Source: CAYSFW01 sp964620675
GTDB taxonomy: Bacteria > Pseudomonadota > Gammaproteobacteria > UWMA-0217
Reading direction: 5' to 3'
Length of the DNA: 14,062 bases
NCBI GenBank assembly: GCA_964620675.1
Contig: CAZUJU010000062.1
Location: 1 to 14,062 of the forward strand
Shown: positions 8,425 through 14,062 of the stretch, one piece after another
Layout of the letters: every line of letters starts with the position of its first letter
Position numbering within the stretch: the first letter of the stretch is position 1
Translations under genes and position numbers: made by a program
Notes under the pieces: generated by a model
The model's input: the letters and a program-made list of their open reading frames with translations, nothing else
What the model was told of the DNA's origin: nothing
Database searches by the model: none

Positions 8425-8831
8425 GCGGCACCCAAGGTCTGGGATACATGGCACTGACTAAGCGGCTACGCCGTCTCATCGTAGGTTGTGGGTGAGCCTG
8501 CGAACCCCAACAGCACGGATCAACTAAGCGGATTTGCTGGGGTTTCTTCGTCACCCCAACCTACGAACTCGCCGGAGATGACGCCACGGCATCCTTCGCT
8601 GTCCGGATTCGGAAGGGCGTTCATCCTCCGGCGCGGGGTCCTTGCCGCTTAGAGTGAACTCCGCTCGACTTTAGCGCCGATCCGACAGCGGCATGTTAAG
8701 TGGCTTCGCCCGCTGCGTAATTCCAGGGCGATCGATGCGGTCGCGACTGGGAATCGGTGACCGCCGTCCGGTCGCCCAGTTGCTGATACGGGCATCGTTC
8801 CGGGTCGTTAATCACTACTCCGGGATCGGCC
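8425..8831. other. 407-bp non-coding stretch
   Basis: No credible gene is visible between the lipoprotein stop and the next start. The stretch holds a REP-like pair of hairpins (8479-8566) and a 9-bp direct repeat (ACTAAGCGG at 8457-8465 and 8523-8531) on either side of the first hairpin. The remaining DNA up to 8831 has no recognisable promoter or RNA gene. A promoter for the downstream gene probably lies here, but I cannot point to it. Confidence 0.6.
8479..8566. repeat. REP-like inverted pair of hairpins
   Basis: The outer arms TCGTAGGTTG (8479-8488) and CAACCTACGA (8557-8566) are perfect 10-bp inverted repeats. Inside, each half forms its own hairpin: GTTGTGGGT with AACCCCAAC on the left, and GCTGGGGT with ACCCCAAC on the right. 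A further inner pair is AACCCCA (8503-8509) with TGGGGTT (8538-8544). Two head-to-head copies of a short palindromic unit are typical of REP/BIME elements in Gammaproteobacteria. I associate GTAGGTTGGGGTGA-type units with such repeats from memory. It could reduce read-through into the next gene, but no T-run marks it as an intrinsic terminator. Confidence 0.6.
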
Positions 8832-9888
8832 ATGGATCGGCTACCAATCACGAGCGCGGGCGCGGCGCTCACAGCGCTGGCGCAAGTCATCCGCCGCAAG
8901 CGACGCCAGCACGCTACGTCATTCGCGATTTTACTCGGTGCCGCCCTGATTCCCAGTCACGCGCACCCGAGTGAATTCAACGCCCACGCGCCGTTGGCCA
9001 TGAATCTGCCCGAGTTGGCGCGTTGGGGTACCGACTGGCCCTTTATCGACGAGATGAAGCGGGCCGAGGTCGTCACCCAGGGCGACGGGGCGTGGAATAC
9101 CGAAGAGCTGGATCGTCTCGACTTGGACGAAAACGGTTGGCCGCGAAGTCTTGCGGCGAGCGACGGTGAGCCGGTGCGGTTCAATCGTGTGAGCTATTTG
9201 CTGTTCGGCGGCGACTACAAGGGGTGGGACGTCACGCCGCCACCTGCGGGCGAGTTCCAGGTGTTTTATCAGGGACAGGGCAGTCTGAGTTATAGCCTCG
9301 GTGCCAAGCGGATCGGCAGCTGCGGGGAGCAATGCGATCGGGTCCAGCTCGATCCGGCGGGTCTGCCGGTAATCAGCATCGTCGCGACCGAGCCGCAAGA
9401 CCCGCTGCGCAACATTCAAGTGATCTGGCCCGGTGGGATTTGCGACGGCGATCTCTACACCGCGTACCGCGACGCCCGGTCCTGCCGAGGGGTTTATCAG
9501 AGCTTCGCCGAGTTGAAGGACGTGATGACCTTCCACCCGGATTTTCTGCGCGATCTGCGCTACTACCGTGCGCTCCGATTCATGAACTGGCAGCAGACCA
9601 ACTTCATGCCACGACCGCTGCCGCAACCCGATGCCGTGCCGCTCGTTGTGTCGGTGCCACCCGATCACAGCGACCCGGTTGACCTCCTGCCGGAACCGGC
9701 GCTGGAAAACCCGCCGGCGTCCGCGGCGCAGCCGGAACCCAACAATTCGTTCGCTGGCTTTGGCGAGTCGCCTACGCCGGATCCAGTGGCACTGGCGAGA
9801 CCGATCGCTGCGTTTGCCGCGAACGAGCGGGCCGTCGACGAATTCGCGTTCGGGGCGCAGACATCCGGGAACGATCCGGCGCTGGCGG
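8832..9888 (+). CDS. Cellulose-binding-like secreted protein, N-terminal part (cut by assembly gap)
   Basis: The ATG at 8832 opens a frame running to the gap (352 codons). After a basic stretch (IRRKRRQ) comes a hydrophobic ATSFAILLGAALIPSHA, a plausible signal peptide with an unusually long n-region. A start further downstream is possible but no good alternative ATG is visible, and the ribosome binding site is weak. Residues about 50-260 (ELARWGTDWPFIDEMKRA, LDLDENGWPRSL, FQVFYQGQGSLSY, FHPDFLRDLRYYRALRFMNW) resemble the first part of proteins generally annotated as 'cellulose-binding', which pair a beta-sandwich with a GH-like barrel. From about residue 262 the sequence turns Pro/Ala-rich (LPQPDAVPLVV..., LLPEPALENPPASAAQPEPN) and looks like a disordered insertion. 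It runs into the N-run at 9889. The part after the gap continues the same family, so this is one gene split by the gap and not a separate truncated gene. The function as a polysaccharide-binding or -degrading protein is inferred. Confidence 0.75.
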
Positions 9889-9988
9889 NNNNNNNNNNNN
9901 NNNNNNNNNNNNNNNNNNNNNNNNNNNNNNNNNNNNNNNNNNNNNNNNNNNNNNNNNNNNNNNNNNNNNNNNNNNNNNNNNNNNNNNN
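9889..9988. other. Assembly gap (100 N)
   Basis: This is exactly 100 undetermined bases, the conventional length for a scaffold gap of unknown size. It falls within the Pro/Ala-rich part of the cellulose-binding-like gene, so the apparent frame difference between the two sides carries no biological meaning. Confidence 0.97.
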
Positions 9989-11371
9989 CCGGTCGAGGCG
10001 GAGCGGGTGCCGTCTGTGCTTCGAGCCTGGTCCGACCGCCTCCAGCGCGAAAGCGCGCAGTGGACAAACGCAGAGGCCGGCGGGGTACCGGTCGAGGTGA
10101 TGGTGGAATTGTCGAACCTGCTTGAAAGCGACCCGTGGTTCAATCTCCACGCGCTGGTGTCGGACGACTACGTGCGGGCGTTCGCGGCGCTGGCGCGGGA
10201 GCGGCTGGCGAATAACCGTCGGGTCTATCTTGAGTTCAGCAATGAGGTCTGGAACGGTGCGTTTCGCGCCGGCGAATGGGCTCAGGCCAATGCGGATCAA
10301 CTCTGGCCGGATACGCCGGATCGCTACGGCGCGCGCATGAACTGGTTCGCCAAGCGCAGTGTCGAGGTATGTGGATTGTGGAAATCGGTGTGGGGCGATC
10401 AGGCCGAGCGGGTTCAATGCACGATCGGTGCGCAAGCGGCCAATAGCTGGGTCTCGGAATTCCATCTGCTGGCCTGCCCAATGTGGCGCGACGATCCGCG
10501 TAACCCGAACCCGGGCGTGAGCTGCGGCGCGCAATTGGACGCGATCGCCGTCGCGCCGTACTTCGGTGGTTACATCGGTGAACCGGGCAATGAGTCGGCG
10601 TTGCTGGCCCTCACCGGCATGCCCGACGGAGGGGTCGAGGCGGTGCTGAGCGAACTCCGGCATGGTGGCTTGTTGCCCAACTCACCGCCCGGTGGGGCGT
10701 TGGCGCAGGCGCGGCAGTGGATGCACGCGCAGGCGGATGTGGCCGCGCGTCACGGCTTGGCACTGCTCGGTTATGAAGGCGGACAGCACATCGCCGGCAC
10801 CGGCGGAATGGAGCATCGACCGGAGTTGACAAAACTCTTTCGCGCGGTCAATCGGGCGCCGGAGATGCGTCAGCTATATACCGATTACCTGAGCGACTGG
10901 CGCGACTCGGGCGGTACGATGCTGGCGTTGTACCGCGCAACCGGACCGGCGAACAAGTGGGGTAGCTGGGGCATCCGCGAAAGTCTCGCGCAACGGGTGG
11001 CGCCCAAGCGCAGTGCGGTGTTGAACTTCAACGCGGTGAATCCGTGCTGGTGGGAAGGTTGCGGCGTCGGATTGGCAACCGAGTTTGCGGATGCCGATGG
11101 CGATGGCATTGTCGATATCGTCGACAACTGCCAGCGCGTTTTCAATCCCGATCAACGCGATACCGACGGCGACGGATTCGGCAACGCCTGCGATGCCGAT
11201 CTCAACAACAGCGGCTTCGTCGATCTGCAGGACTTCAAACGCTTCAAGACGGTGTTCAACACCAACGATGCTGATGCCGATTTCGACGGCAACGGTTGGG
11301 TCGATCTCAACGATCTCGCGCGTTTCACCCAGCTGTTCCTGAAACTGCCGGGGCCGGCCGGGAAACCCTGA
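9989..11371 (+). CDS. Cellulose-binding-like secreted protein, C-terminal part with TSP3 and dockerin-like repeats (5' cut by gap)
   Basis: The frame is open from the gap edge to the stop (460 codons). VLRAWSDRLQRE and GGVPVEVMVELSNLLESDPWF continue the family seen before the gap. VYLEFSNEVWNG carries the Asn-Glu pair (10241-10246) typical of a clan GH-A acid/base residue. LLGYEGGQH carries a candidate second glutamate (10775-10777). The stretch DNCQRVFNPDQRDTDGDG, within 11090-11200, is a thrombospondin type 3 calcium-binding repeat. From 11198 two EF-hand-like loops, DLNNSGFVDLQD and DFDGNGWVDLND, with a hydrophobic helix between them, form a dockerin-like module. The protein ends LFLKLPGPAGKP. 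The role may be extracellular polysaccharide binding or cleavage with calcium-stabilised C-terminal modules. Catalytic activity is unproven, as 'cellulose-binding' is an annotation label. It converges on leuA with 58 bp between the stop codons. Confidence 0.8.
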   Translation, partial: PVEAERVPSVLRAWSDRLQRESAQWTNAEAGGVPVEVMVELSNLLESDPWFNLHALVSDDYVRAFAALARERLANNRRVYLEFSNEVWNGAFRAGEWAQANADQLWPDTPDRYGARMNWFAKRSVEVCGLWKSVWGDQAERVQCTIGAQAANSWVSEFHLLACPMWRDDPRNPNPGVSCGAQLDAIAVAPYFGGYIGEPGNESALLALTGMPDGGVEAVLSELRHGGLLPNSPPGGALAQARQWMHAQADVAARHGLALLGYEGGQHIAGTGGMEHRPELTKLFRAVNRAPEMRQLYTDYLSDWRDSGGTMLALYRATGPANKWGSWGIRESLAQRVAPKRSAVLNFNAVNPCWWEGCGVGLATEFADADGDGIVDIVDNCQRVFNPDQRDTDGDGFGNACDADLNNSGFVDLQDFKRFKTVFNTNDADADFDGNGWVDLNDLARFTQLFLKLPGPAGKP

Positions 11372-11379
11372 TCGACCGC

Positions 11380-11409
11380 CGCCGCGCTGTCCACCCAATC
11401 AGCACGGCG
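11380..11409. repeat. Stem-loop between convergent genes
   Basis: CGCCGCGCTG (11380-11389) pairs with CAGCACGGCG (11400-11409) with one C/A mismatch and a 10-nt loop. It lies in the 58 bp between the stop codons of two convergent genes, so a bidirectional terminator role is possible. Neither side has a clear T-run, so intrinsic termination is uncertain. Confidence 0.35.
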
Positions 11410-11429
11410 TGGGGCCACTTGCGCGCGGA

Positions 11430-13097
11430 TCAGGCGACCTTGGCGCGTGCCTGCTCGGCGCGGTTGAGGGCGGACAACACGGCTTTGAGCGGTGCGCTCG
11501 CGGTATCGCGATCAAACGCCGCACCACACACGCGCACGCCGTCCACGTTCAACTGCACATAGGCGACAGCTTCGGCGTCGGTCCCACTGCCGAGCGCGTG
11601 TTCGGTGTAGTCGACCACGTTGACGGTTTGCCCGCTATGGCGCGACCAGGCCTGGATAAACGCCGCGACTGCGCCATCACCCTCGCCGCGGAGCACCTGC
11701 TCGCCGCCTGACGTCGCAATCCGCGCCTCGATCACCTCGCGGGTGTCGCGGTCCATGCGATAGCTGAGCAGGCGATTTGGCCCTTGGTCGAGCACAAAAT
11801 GGCGCCGGAATAAGGCGTGAATGGTCGCGCTGTCGATCTCGCCGCCGCGCCGCTCGCTCTCGCGCTGGACGACTTGGGCGAGTTCCACCTGCATCCAGCG
11901 CGGCAGGTTCAGGCCGTAGTCGCGCTCGAGCACGAATGCGATTCCGCCCTTGCCGGACTGACTATTGACCCGCACCACCGCCTGGTAGTCGCGGCCGATG
12001 TCGCGCGGATCGATCGGCAAATACGCCACTTGCCACGGCGCCTCGGGCTGTTGCACCCGCAGGCATTTCCGGATCGCATCCTGATGACTGCCGGAAAACG
12101 CGGTGTAGACCAGTTCACCGATCCAGGGGTGGCGCGGGTGGACCGGCATCCCGGTGGTCGCGGTGTAGACCTGGATGATCTCGTCGGGGTGGCTGAGATC
12201 CAGTTGCGGATCGATGCCCTGGCTGTACAGATTCATCGCCAGGGTGACAATGTCCATGTTGCCGGTGCGCTCGCCATTGCCGAGCAAGGTGCCTTCAACC
12301 CGATCCGCACCGGCCAGCAACGCGAGTTCCGCGGCCGCGACCGCGCCGCCGCGATCGTTATGGGTATGTACCGAGATCACCACACAGTCGCGCCGCGCGA
12401 GATGGGAGATGAAATACTCCACTTGGTCGGCGAAGACATTCGGCGACGCGACCTCGACTGTCGCCGGCAGATTGATGATCGCCGGGCGTGCCGGGGTGGG
12501 TTGCCAGACGTCGATCACCGCATCGCAAACCTCGACCGCGTAATCCAGTTCGGTGCTGGTAAAGCTCTCCGGGGAATACTCGAATACCCAGTCGGTTGCC
12601 GGGTATCGCGCCGCCTCGCGTTTGAGCAACTCCGCGCCGTGCCGCGCGATGTCAAGCACACCTTGGCGATCGAGGCCGAACACCCGGTCACGCTGGACTG
12701 GCGAGGTCGAGTTGTAGACGTGGACGATCGCCCGTTGCACCCCGCGCAAGGCCTCGAAGGTGCGCACGATCAAATCCTCGCGGGCCTGCACCAGCACCTG
12801 CACCGTGACGTCGCGCGGGATTTGGCGGGCCTCGATCAACCAGCGCAGGAAGTCGTAATCGGGCTGACTGGCCGACGGAAAGCCGATCTCGATTTCCTTC
12901 AATCCGAGCTTGACCAGCAAGGCCCAGAGCTGGCGCTTTTGCGCCACGTTCATGGGCTCCAGAAGGGCTTGGTTACCGTCGCGAAGATCGACGCTCGCCC
13001 AACGCGGCGCGCTTTCGATGATGCGATTGGGCCACTGGCGGTGGTTCAGCGGCACCCGGGGGGCCGGTGGATATTTACGATGATCAAATACGCGCAT
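11430..13097 (-). CDS. leuA: 2-isopropylmalate synthase (long, type-2 form)
   Basis: This enzyme condenses acetyl-CoA with 2-oxoisovalerate to give 2-isopropylmalate, the first committed step of leucine synthesis in the cytoplasm. The 555-residue protein starts MRVFDHRKYPPAPRVPL, the N-terminus usual for the longer LeuA form known from Pseudomonas, actinobacteria and yeast. Visible landmarks are SVDLRDGNQAL (R39, D40, N42, Q43: catalytic Arg and metal ligand), KEIEIGFPSASQ, FEYSPESFTSTEL, the metal-binding HTHND at 244-248 (H244, H246), and LLGNGERTGN. From about residue 430 it carries a LeuA dimerisation/regulatory domain (REVIEARIATSGGEQVLRGEGDGAVAAF, VVDYTEHALG) that senses leucine in the family. 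The frame extends upstream to 13169, but the ATG at 13097 has a good ribosome binding site and matches the family start. It is transcribed divergently from an Lrp/AsnC regulator gene, which suggests regulatory coupling. Nothing looks broken. Confidence 0.96.
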   Translation of the reverse strand: MRVFDHRKYPPAPRVPLNHRQWPNRIIESAPRWASVDLRDGNQALLEPMNVAQKRQLWALLVKLGLKEIEIGFPSASQPDYDFLRWLIEARQIPRDVTVQVLVQAREDLIVRTFEALRGVQRAIVHVYNSTSPVQRDRVFGLDRQGVLDIARHGAELLKREAARYPATDWVFEYSPESFTSTELDYAVEVCDAVIDVWQPTPARPAIINLPATVEVASPNVFADQVEYFISHLARRDCVVISVHTHNDRGGAVAAAELALLAGADRVEGTLLGNGERTGNMDIVTLAMNLYSQGIDPQLDLSHPDEIIQVYTATTGMPVHPRHPWIGELVYTAFSGSHQDAIRKCLRVQQPEAPWQVAYLPIDPRDIGRDYQAVVRVNSQSGKGGIAFVLERDYGLNLPRWMQVELAQVVQRESERRGGEIDSATIHALFRRHFVLDQGPNRLLSYRMDRDTREVIEARIATSGGEQVLRGEGDGAVAAFIQAWSRHSGQTVNVVDYTEHALGSGTDAEAVAYVQLNVDGVRVCGAAFDRDTASAPLKAVLSALNRAEQARAKVA

Positions 13098-13104
13098 GGG
13101 GCGA

Positions 13105-13109
13105 CTCCT
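13105..13109 (-). promoter_or_regulatory. Ribosome binding site of leuA
   Basis: On the minus strand, AGGAG lies 7 nt before the ATG at 13097. It fixes the start there and argues against the in-frame ATG at 13169. Confidence 0.75.
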
Positions 13110-13135
13110 GGAGGGTTGCCGAGGTGTTGGAGGAA

Positions 13136-13154
13136 ACGCCCCGGCACGGGGCGT
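13136..13154 (-). repeat. Perfect 7-bp stem-loop in the leuA leader
   Basis: ACGCCCC (13136-13142) and GGGGCGT (13148-13154) pair perfectly around a 5-nt loop. On the minus strand the stem is followed by TTTCCTCC, about 40 nt ahead of the leuA start. It could be a weak attenuator-type terminator or a structure affecting translation. I found no leucine-rich leader peptide and no convincing alternative antiterminator, so the role is open. Confidence 0.4.
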
Positions 13155-13306
13155 ACCGTCAGGGATCATGTTTCGATCCGTGCTGGACGACCTTGGCCGG
13201 GTAAGGCCTCGGTCCGTGTTGTCCGCTGTTTTCGGGCTGGAAATAGAATACGCCTGAGACCTGCGCAGAGGATTGCGAAATATCGCCAGATATGAATGTT
13301 TTAGGA

Positions 13307-13345
13307 TTTAATCTGCTATAAGTGAGATTAAACACGCTATAATCT
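13307..13345. promoter_or_regulatory. Candidate Lrp/AsnC operator: three alternating half-sites
   Basis: TTTAATCT (13307-13314) and AGATTAAA (13325-13332) are perfect inverted repeats 10 nt apart. AGATTA (13325-13330) also pairs with TAATCT (13340-13345) 9 nt further on. The AT-rich array sits between the divergent leuA and Lrp-family genes, immediately upstream of the regulator gene and overlapping its candidate -10 box. Tandem dyads of this kind fit an oligomeric Lrp-type protein. Autoregulation is the simplest reading, and control of leuA, whose start is about 210 bp away, is possible. Confidence 0.55.
13338..13343 (+). promoter_or_regulatory. Candidate -10 box of the Lrp-family gene
   Basis: A perfect TATAAT lies 37 nt before the ATG at 13381. 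No good -35 hexamer is seen at 16-18 nt upstream (the sequence there is GCTATA-like), so the promoter may be weak or activator-dependent. It overlaps the third half-site of the candidate operator, consistent with repression by the bound regulator. Confidence 0.45.
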
Positions 13346-13380
13346 ACTAATTCATTCTCGTGTTGACCCGAAGGCCAGCC

Positions 13381-13854
13381 ATGAAGTTCGACCGCTACGA
13401 TCGCCGTATACTCGAAATCCTGCAAAGCGACGGGCGCCTCAGCAATCAGGATCTTGCCGACTGTATCGGACTGTCGCCGTCGCCGTGTCTACGCCGGGTC
13501 AAGGCGTTGGAGGAGGCGGGGGTCATCGCTGGGTATCACGCGGTACTGGACGCTCGCAAACTCGGGATGACGCTGATGGCATTGGTCCACATCTCGATGG
13601 ATCGCCACACCCCGGATCGCTTCGAGCACTTCGAAGCCGCGATGGCGGCACTCCCCGAGGTGCTGGAATGTCTGTTGATTACCGGGCAGGCCGCCGACTA
13701 CCAGCTCAAGGTCGTGGTGCGCGACATGGACGCCTACCAGGATTTGCTGCTCAACCGGATCACCCGGGTCGACGGGGTCAGCGGCGTGCATTCCAGTTTC
13801 GTGCTGCGCCGCGTGGTCGAGCGCACGGCGTTGCCGGTGACTGAGAGCTTGTGA
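13381..13854 (+). CDS. Lrp/AsnC-family transcriptional regulator
   Basis: The 157-residue protein has the standard length and layout of the family. An N-terminal winged helix-turn-helix covers residues about 1-60 (FDRYDRRILEILQSDGR, NQDLADCIGLSPSPCLRRV, the typical recognition-helix sequence). A RAM/AsnC ligand-binding and oligomerisation domain covers about 65-150 (LMALVHISMDRH, LLITGQAADYQLKVVV, VDGVSGVHSSFVLRRV). Such proteins sense amino acids and act as dimers to octamers on DNA. The ATG at 13381 is preferred over an in-frame GTG at 13360 because it fits the family start (MKFDRYDRRIL) and has AAGG 7 nt upstream. The gene is divergent from leuA across an AT-rich region with repeated half-sites, so autoregulation and leucine-pathway control are likely but unproven. 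I cannot say whether it is an Lrp orthologue proper or another paralogue. Its last codons and stop lie inside a long inverted repeat. Confidence 0.93.
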   Translation: MKFDRYDRRILEILQSDGRLSNQDLADCIGLSPSPCLRRVKALEEAGVIAGYHAVLDARKLGMTLMALVHISMDRHTPDRFEHFEAAMAALPEVLECLLITGQAADYQLKVVVRDMDAYQDLLLNRITRVDGVSGVHSSFVLRRVVERTALPVTESL

Positions 13855-14022
13855 AAATATCCCGCAATTGACTGCGGACGCCCTAGGACGCGGTGTCTTG
13901 CGTTGCGAGAGGTCCGAAGTCATGTAGGCCCGGCTACACTTCCCGATTTCTGGCCTTGTGCGCCTTGTTCACCACGCCCAGGGTCGCCTTCGCGGCGATC
14001 GGGGTATTTCACAGGCTCTGAG
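13841..14022. repeat. Long imperfect inverted repeat (foldback, MITE-like)
   Basis: The left end (13841-13864, CTGAGAGCTTGTGAAAATAT then CCCG) matches the reverse complement of the right end (14000-14022, CTCAGAGCCTGTGAAATACC then CCG) at 20 of 23 aligned bases with one gap. Weaker similarity continues inward (GACGCCCTAGGACGCGGTG against GCGACCCTGGGCGTGGTG). The centre forms GAAG...TGTAG-GCCCGG-CTACA-CTTC (about 13915-13948). The whole could fold into one long hairpin. The left end contains the stop of the Lrp-family gene. It could be a miniature transposon or a large terminator-like palindrome between convergent genes. No target-site duplication is evident. Confidence 0.6.
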
Positions 14023-14062
14023 CGTTCGCCCGCCAGGTGTCGTCGCGCTTCGCGACTGTAGC
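14009..14062 (-). CDS. Possible C-terminal end of a minus-strand gene entering from the right edge
   Basis: Reading the minus strand from the window edge gives 17 open codons ending ...DDTWRANAQSL and a TGA at 14011-14009. The stop lies within the right end of the long inverted repeat, mirroring the ...TESL-stop of the regulator gene on the other side. This is too short to identify and may be chance. Confidence 0.25.
   Translation of the reverse strand, partial: ATVAKRDDTWRANAQSL

Noticed and set aside
8693..8974. Short plus-strand open frame of 93 codons before the cellulose-binding-like gene
   Set aside because: It overlaps the start of the larger gene in another frame, lacks a ribosome binding site and shows no recognisable features.
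9832..10125. Apparent frameshift across the N-run in the cellulose-binding-like gene
   Set aside because: The 100 N are a placeholder of unknown true length, so the frame difference between the two sides says nothing about a mutation.
11817..13295. Plus-strand open frame of 492 codons opposite leuA
   Set aside because: leuA is certain on the other strand, and this frame has no domain, no ribosome binding site and antisense-like composition.
1..14062. tRNA, rRNA or CRISPR arrays
   Set aside because: I saw no cloverleaf-like segments, rRNA landmarks or regularly spaced direct repeats on either strand.

Overview
The window is GC-rich and gene-dense. It looks like a chromosomal contig or scaffold from a Gammaproteobacterium, possibly a Chromatiales-like or uncultured lineage. 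The indications are a GlyGly-CTERM-like protein tail, a REP-like repeat of a type I associate with gammaproteobacterial genomes, a long-form LeuA and an Lrp/AsnC regulator. This taxonomic placement is inference. A run of exactly 100 N (9889-9988) is a scaffolding gap of unknown true size.

Left part (1-2348): a 5'-truncated SPFH-domain protein with a C-terminal GYF_2-like domain is followed on the same strand by a membrane-anchored protein with two four-cysteine zinc ribbons. They look like a membrane or envelope housekeeping pair.

Middle part (2349-11371): three consecutive plus-strand genes for large exported proteins. The first fuses a PQQ-type sugar/sorbosone dehydrogenase propeller, a discoidin (F5/8 C) domain, a five-heme cytochrome c region and a GlyGly-CTERM-like tail. 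The second is a lipoprotein with an Ig-like domain and a glycoside-hydrolase-like (clan A style) barrel. The third, broken by the assembly gap, resembles the proteins usually annotated 'cellulose-binding'. It carries a Pro/Ala-rich insertion inside its conserved region and ends in thrombospondin type 3 and dockerin-like calcium-binding repeats. Together they suggest a cell-surface system that binds and cleaves polysaccharide and oxidises the sugars, passing electrons to hemes. That joint function is inference. A REP-like pair of hairpins lies in the 407-bp non-coding stretch between the second and third genes.

Right part (11372-14062): leuA (2-isopropylmalate synthase, long type) on the minus strand, divergent from an Lrp/AsnC-family regulator gene. 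The AT-rich stretch between them holds three alternating TAATCT/AGATTA half-sites overlapping a TATAAT box, a good candidate operator for autoregulation and perhaps for leuA control. The window ends in a long imperfect inverted repeat (13841-14022). Its ends supply the stop codon of the regulator and of a short reading frame entering from the right edge on the minus strand.
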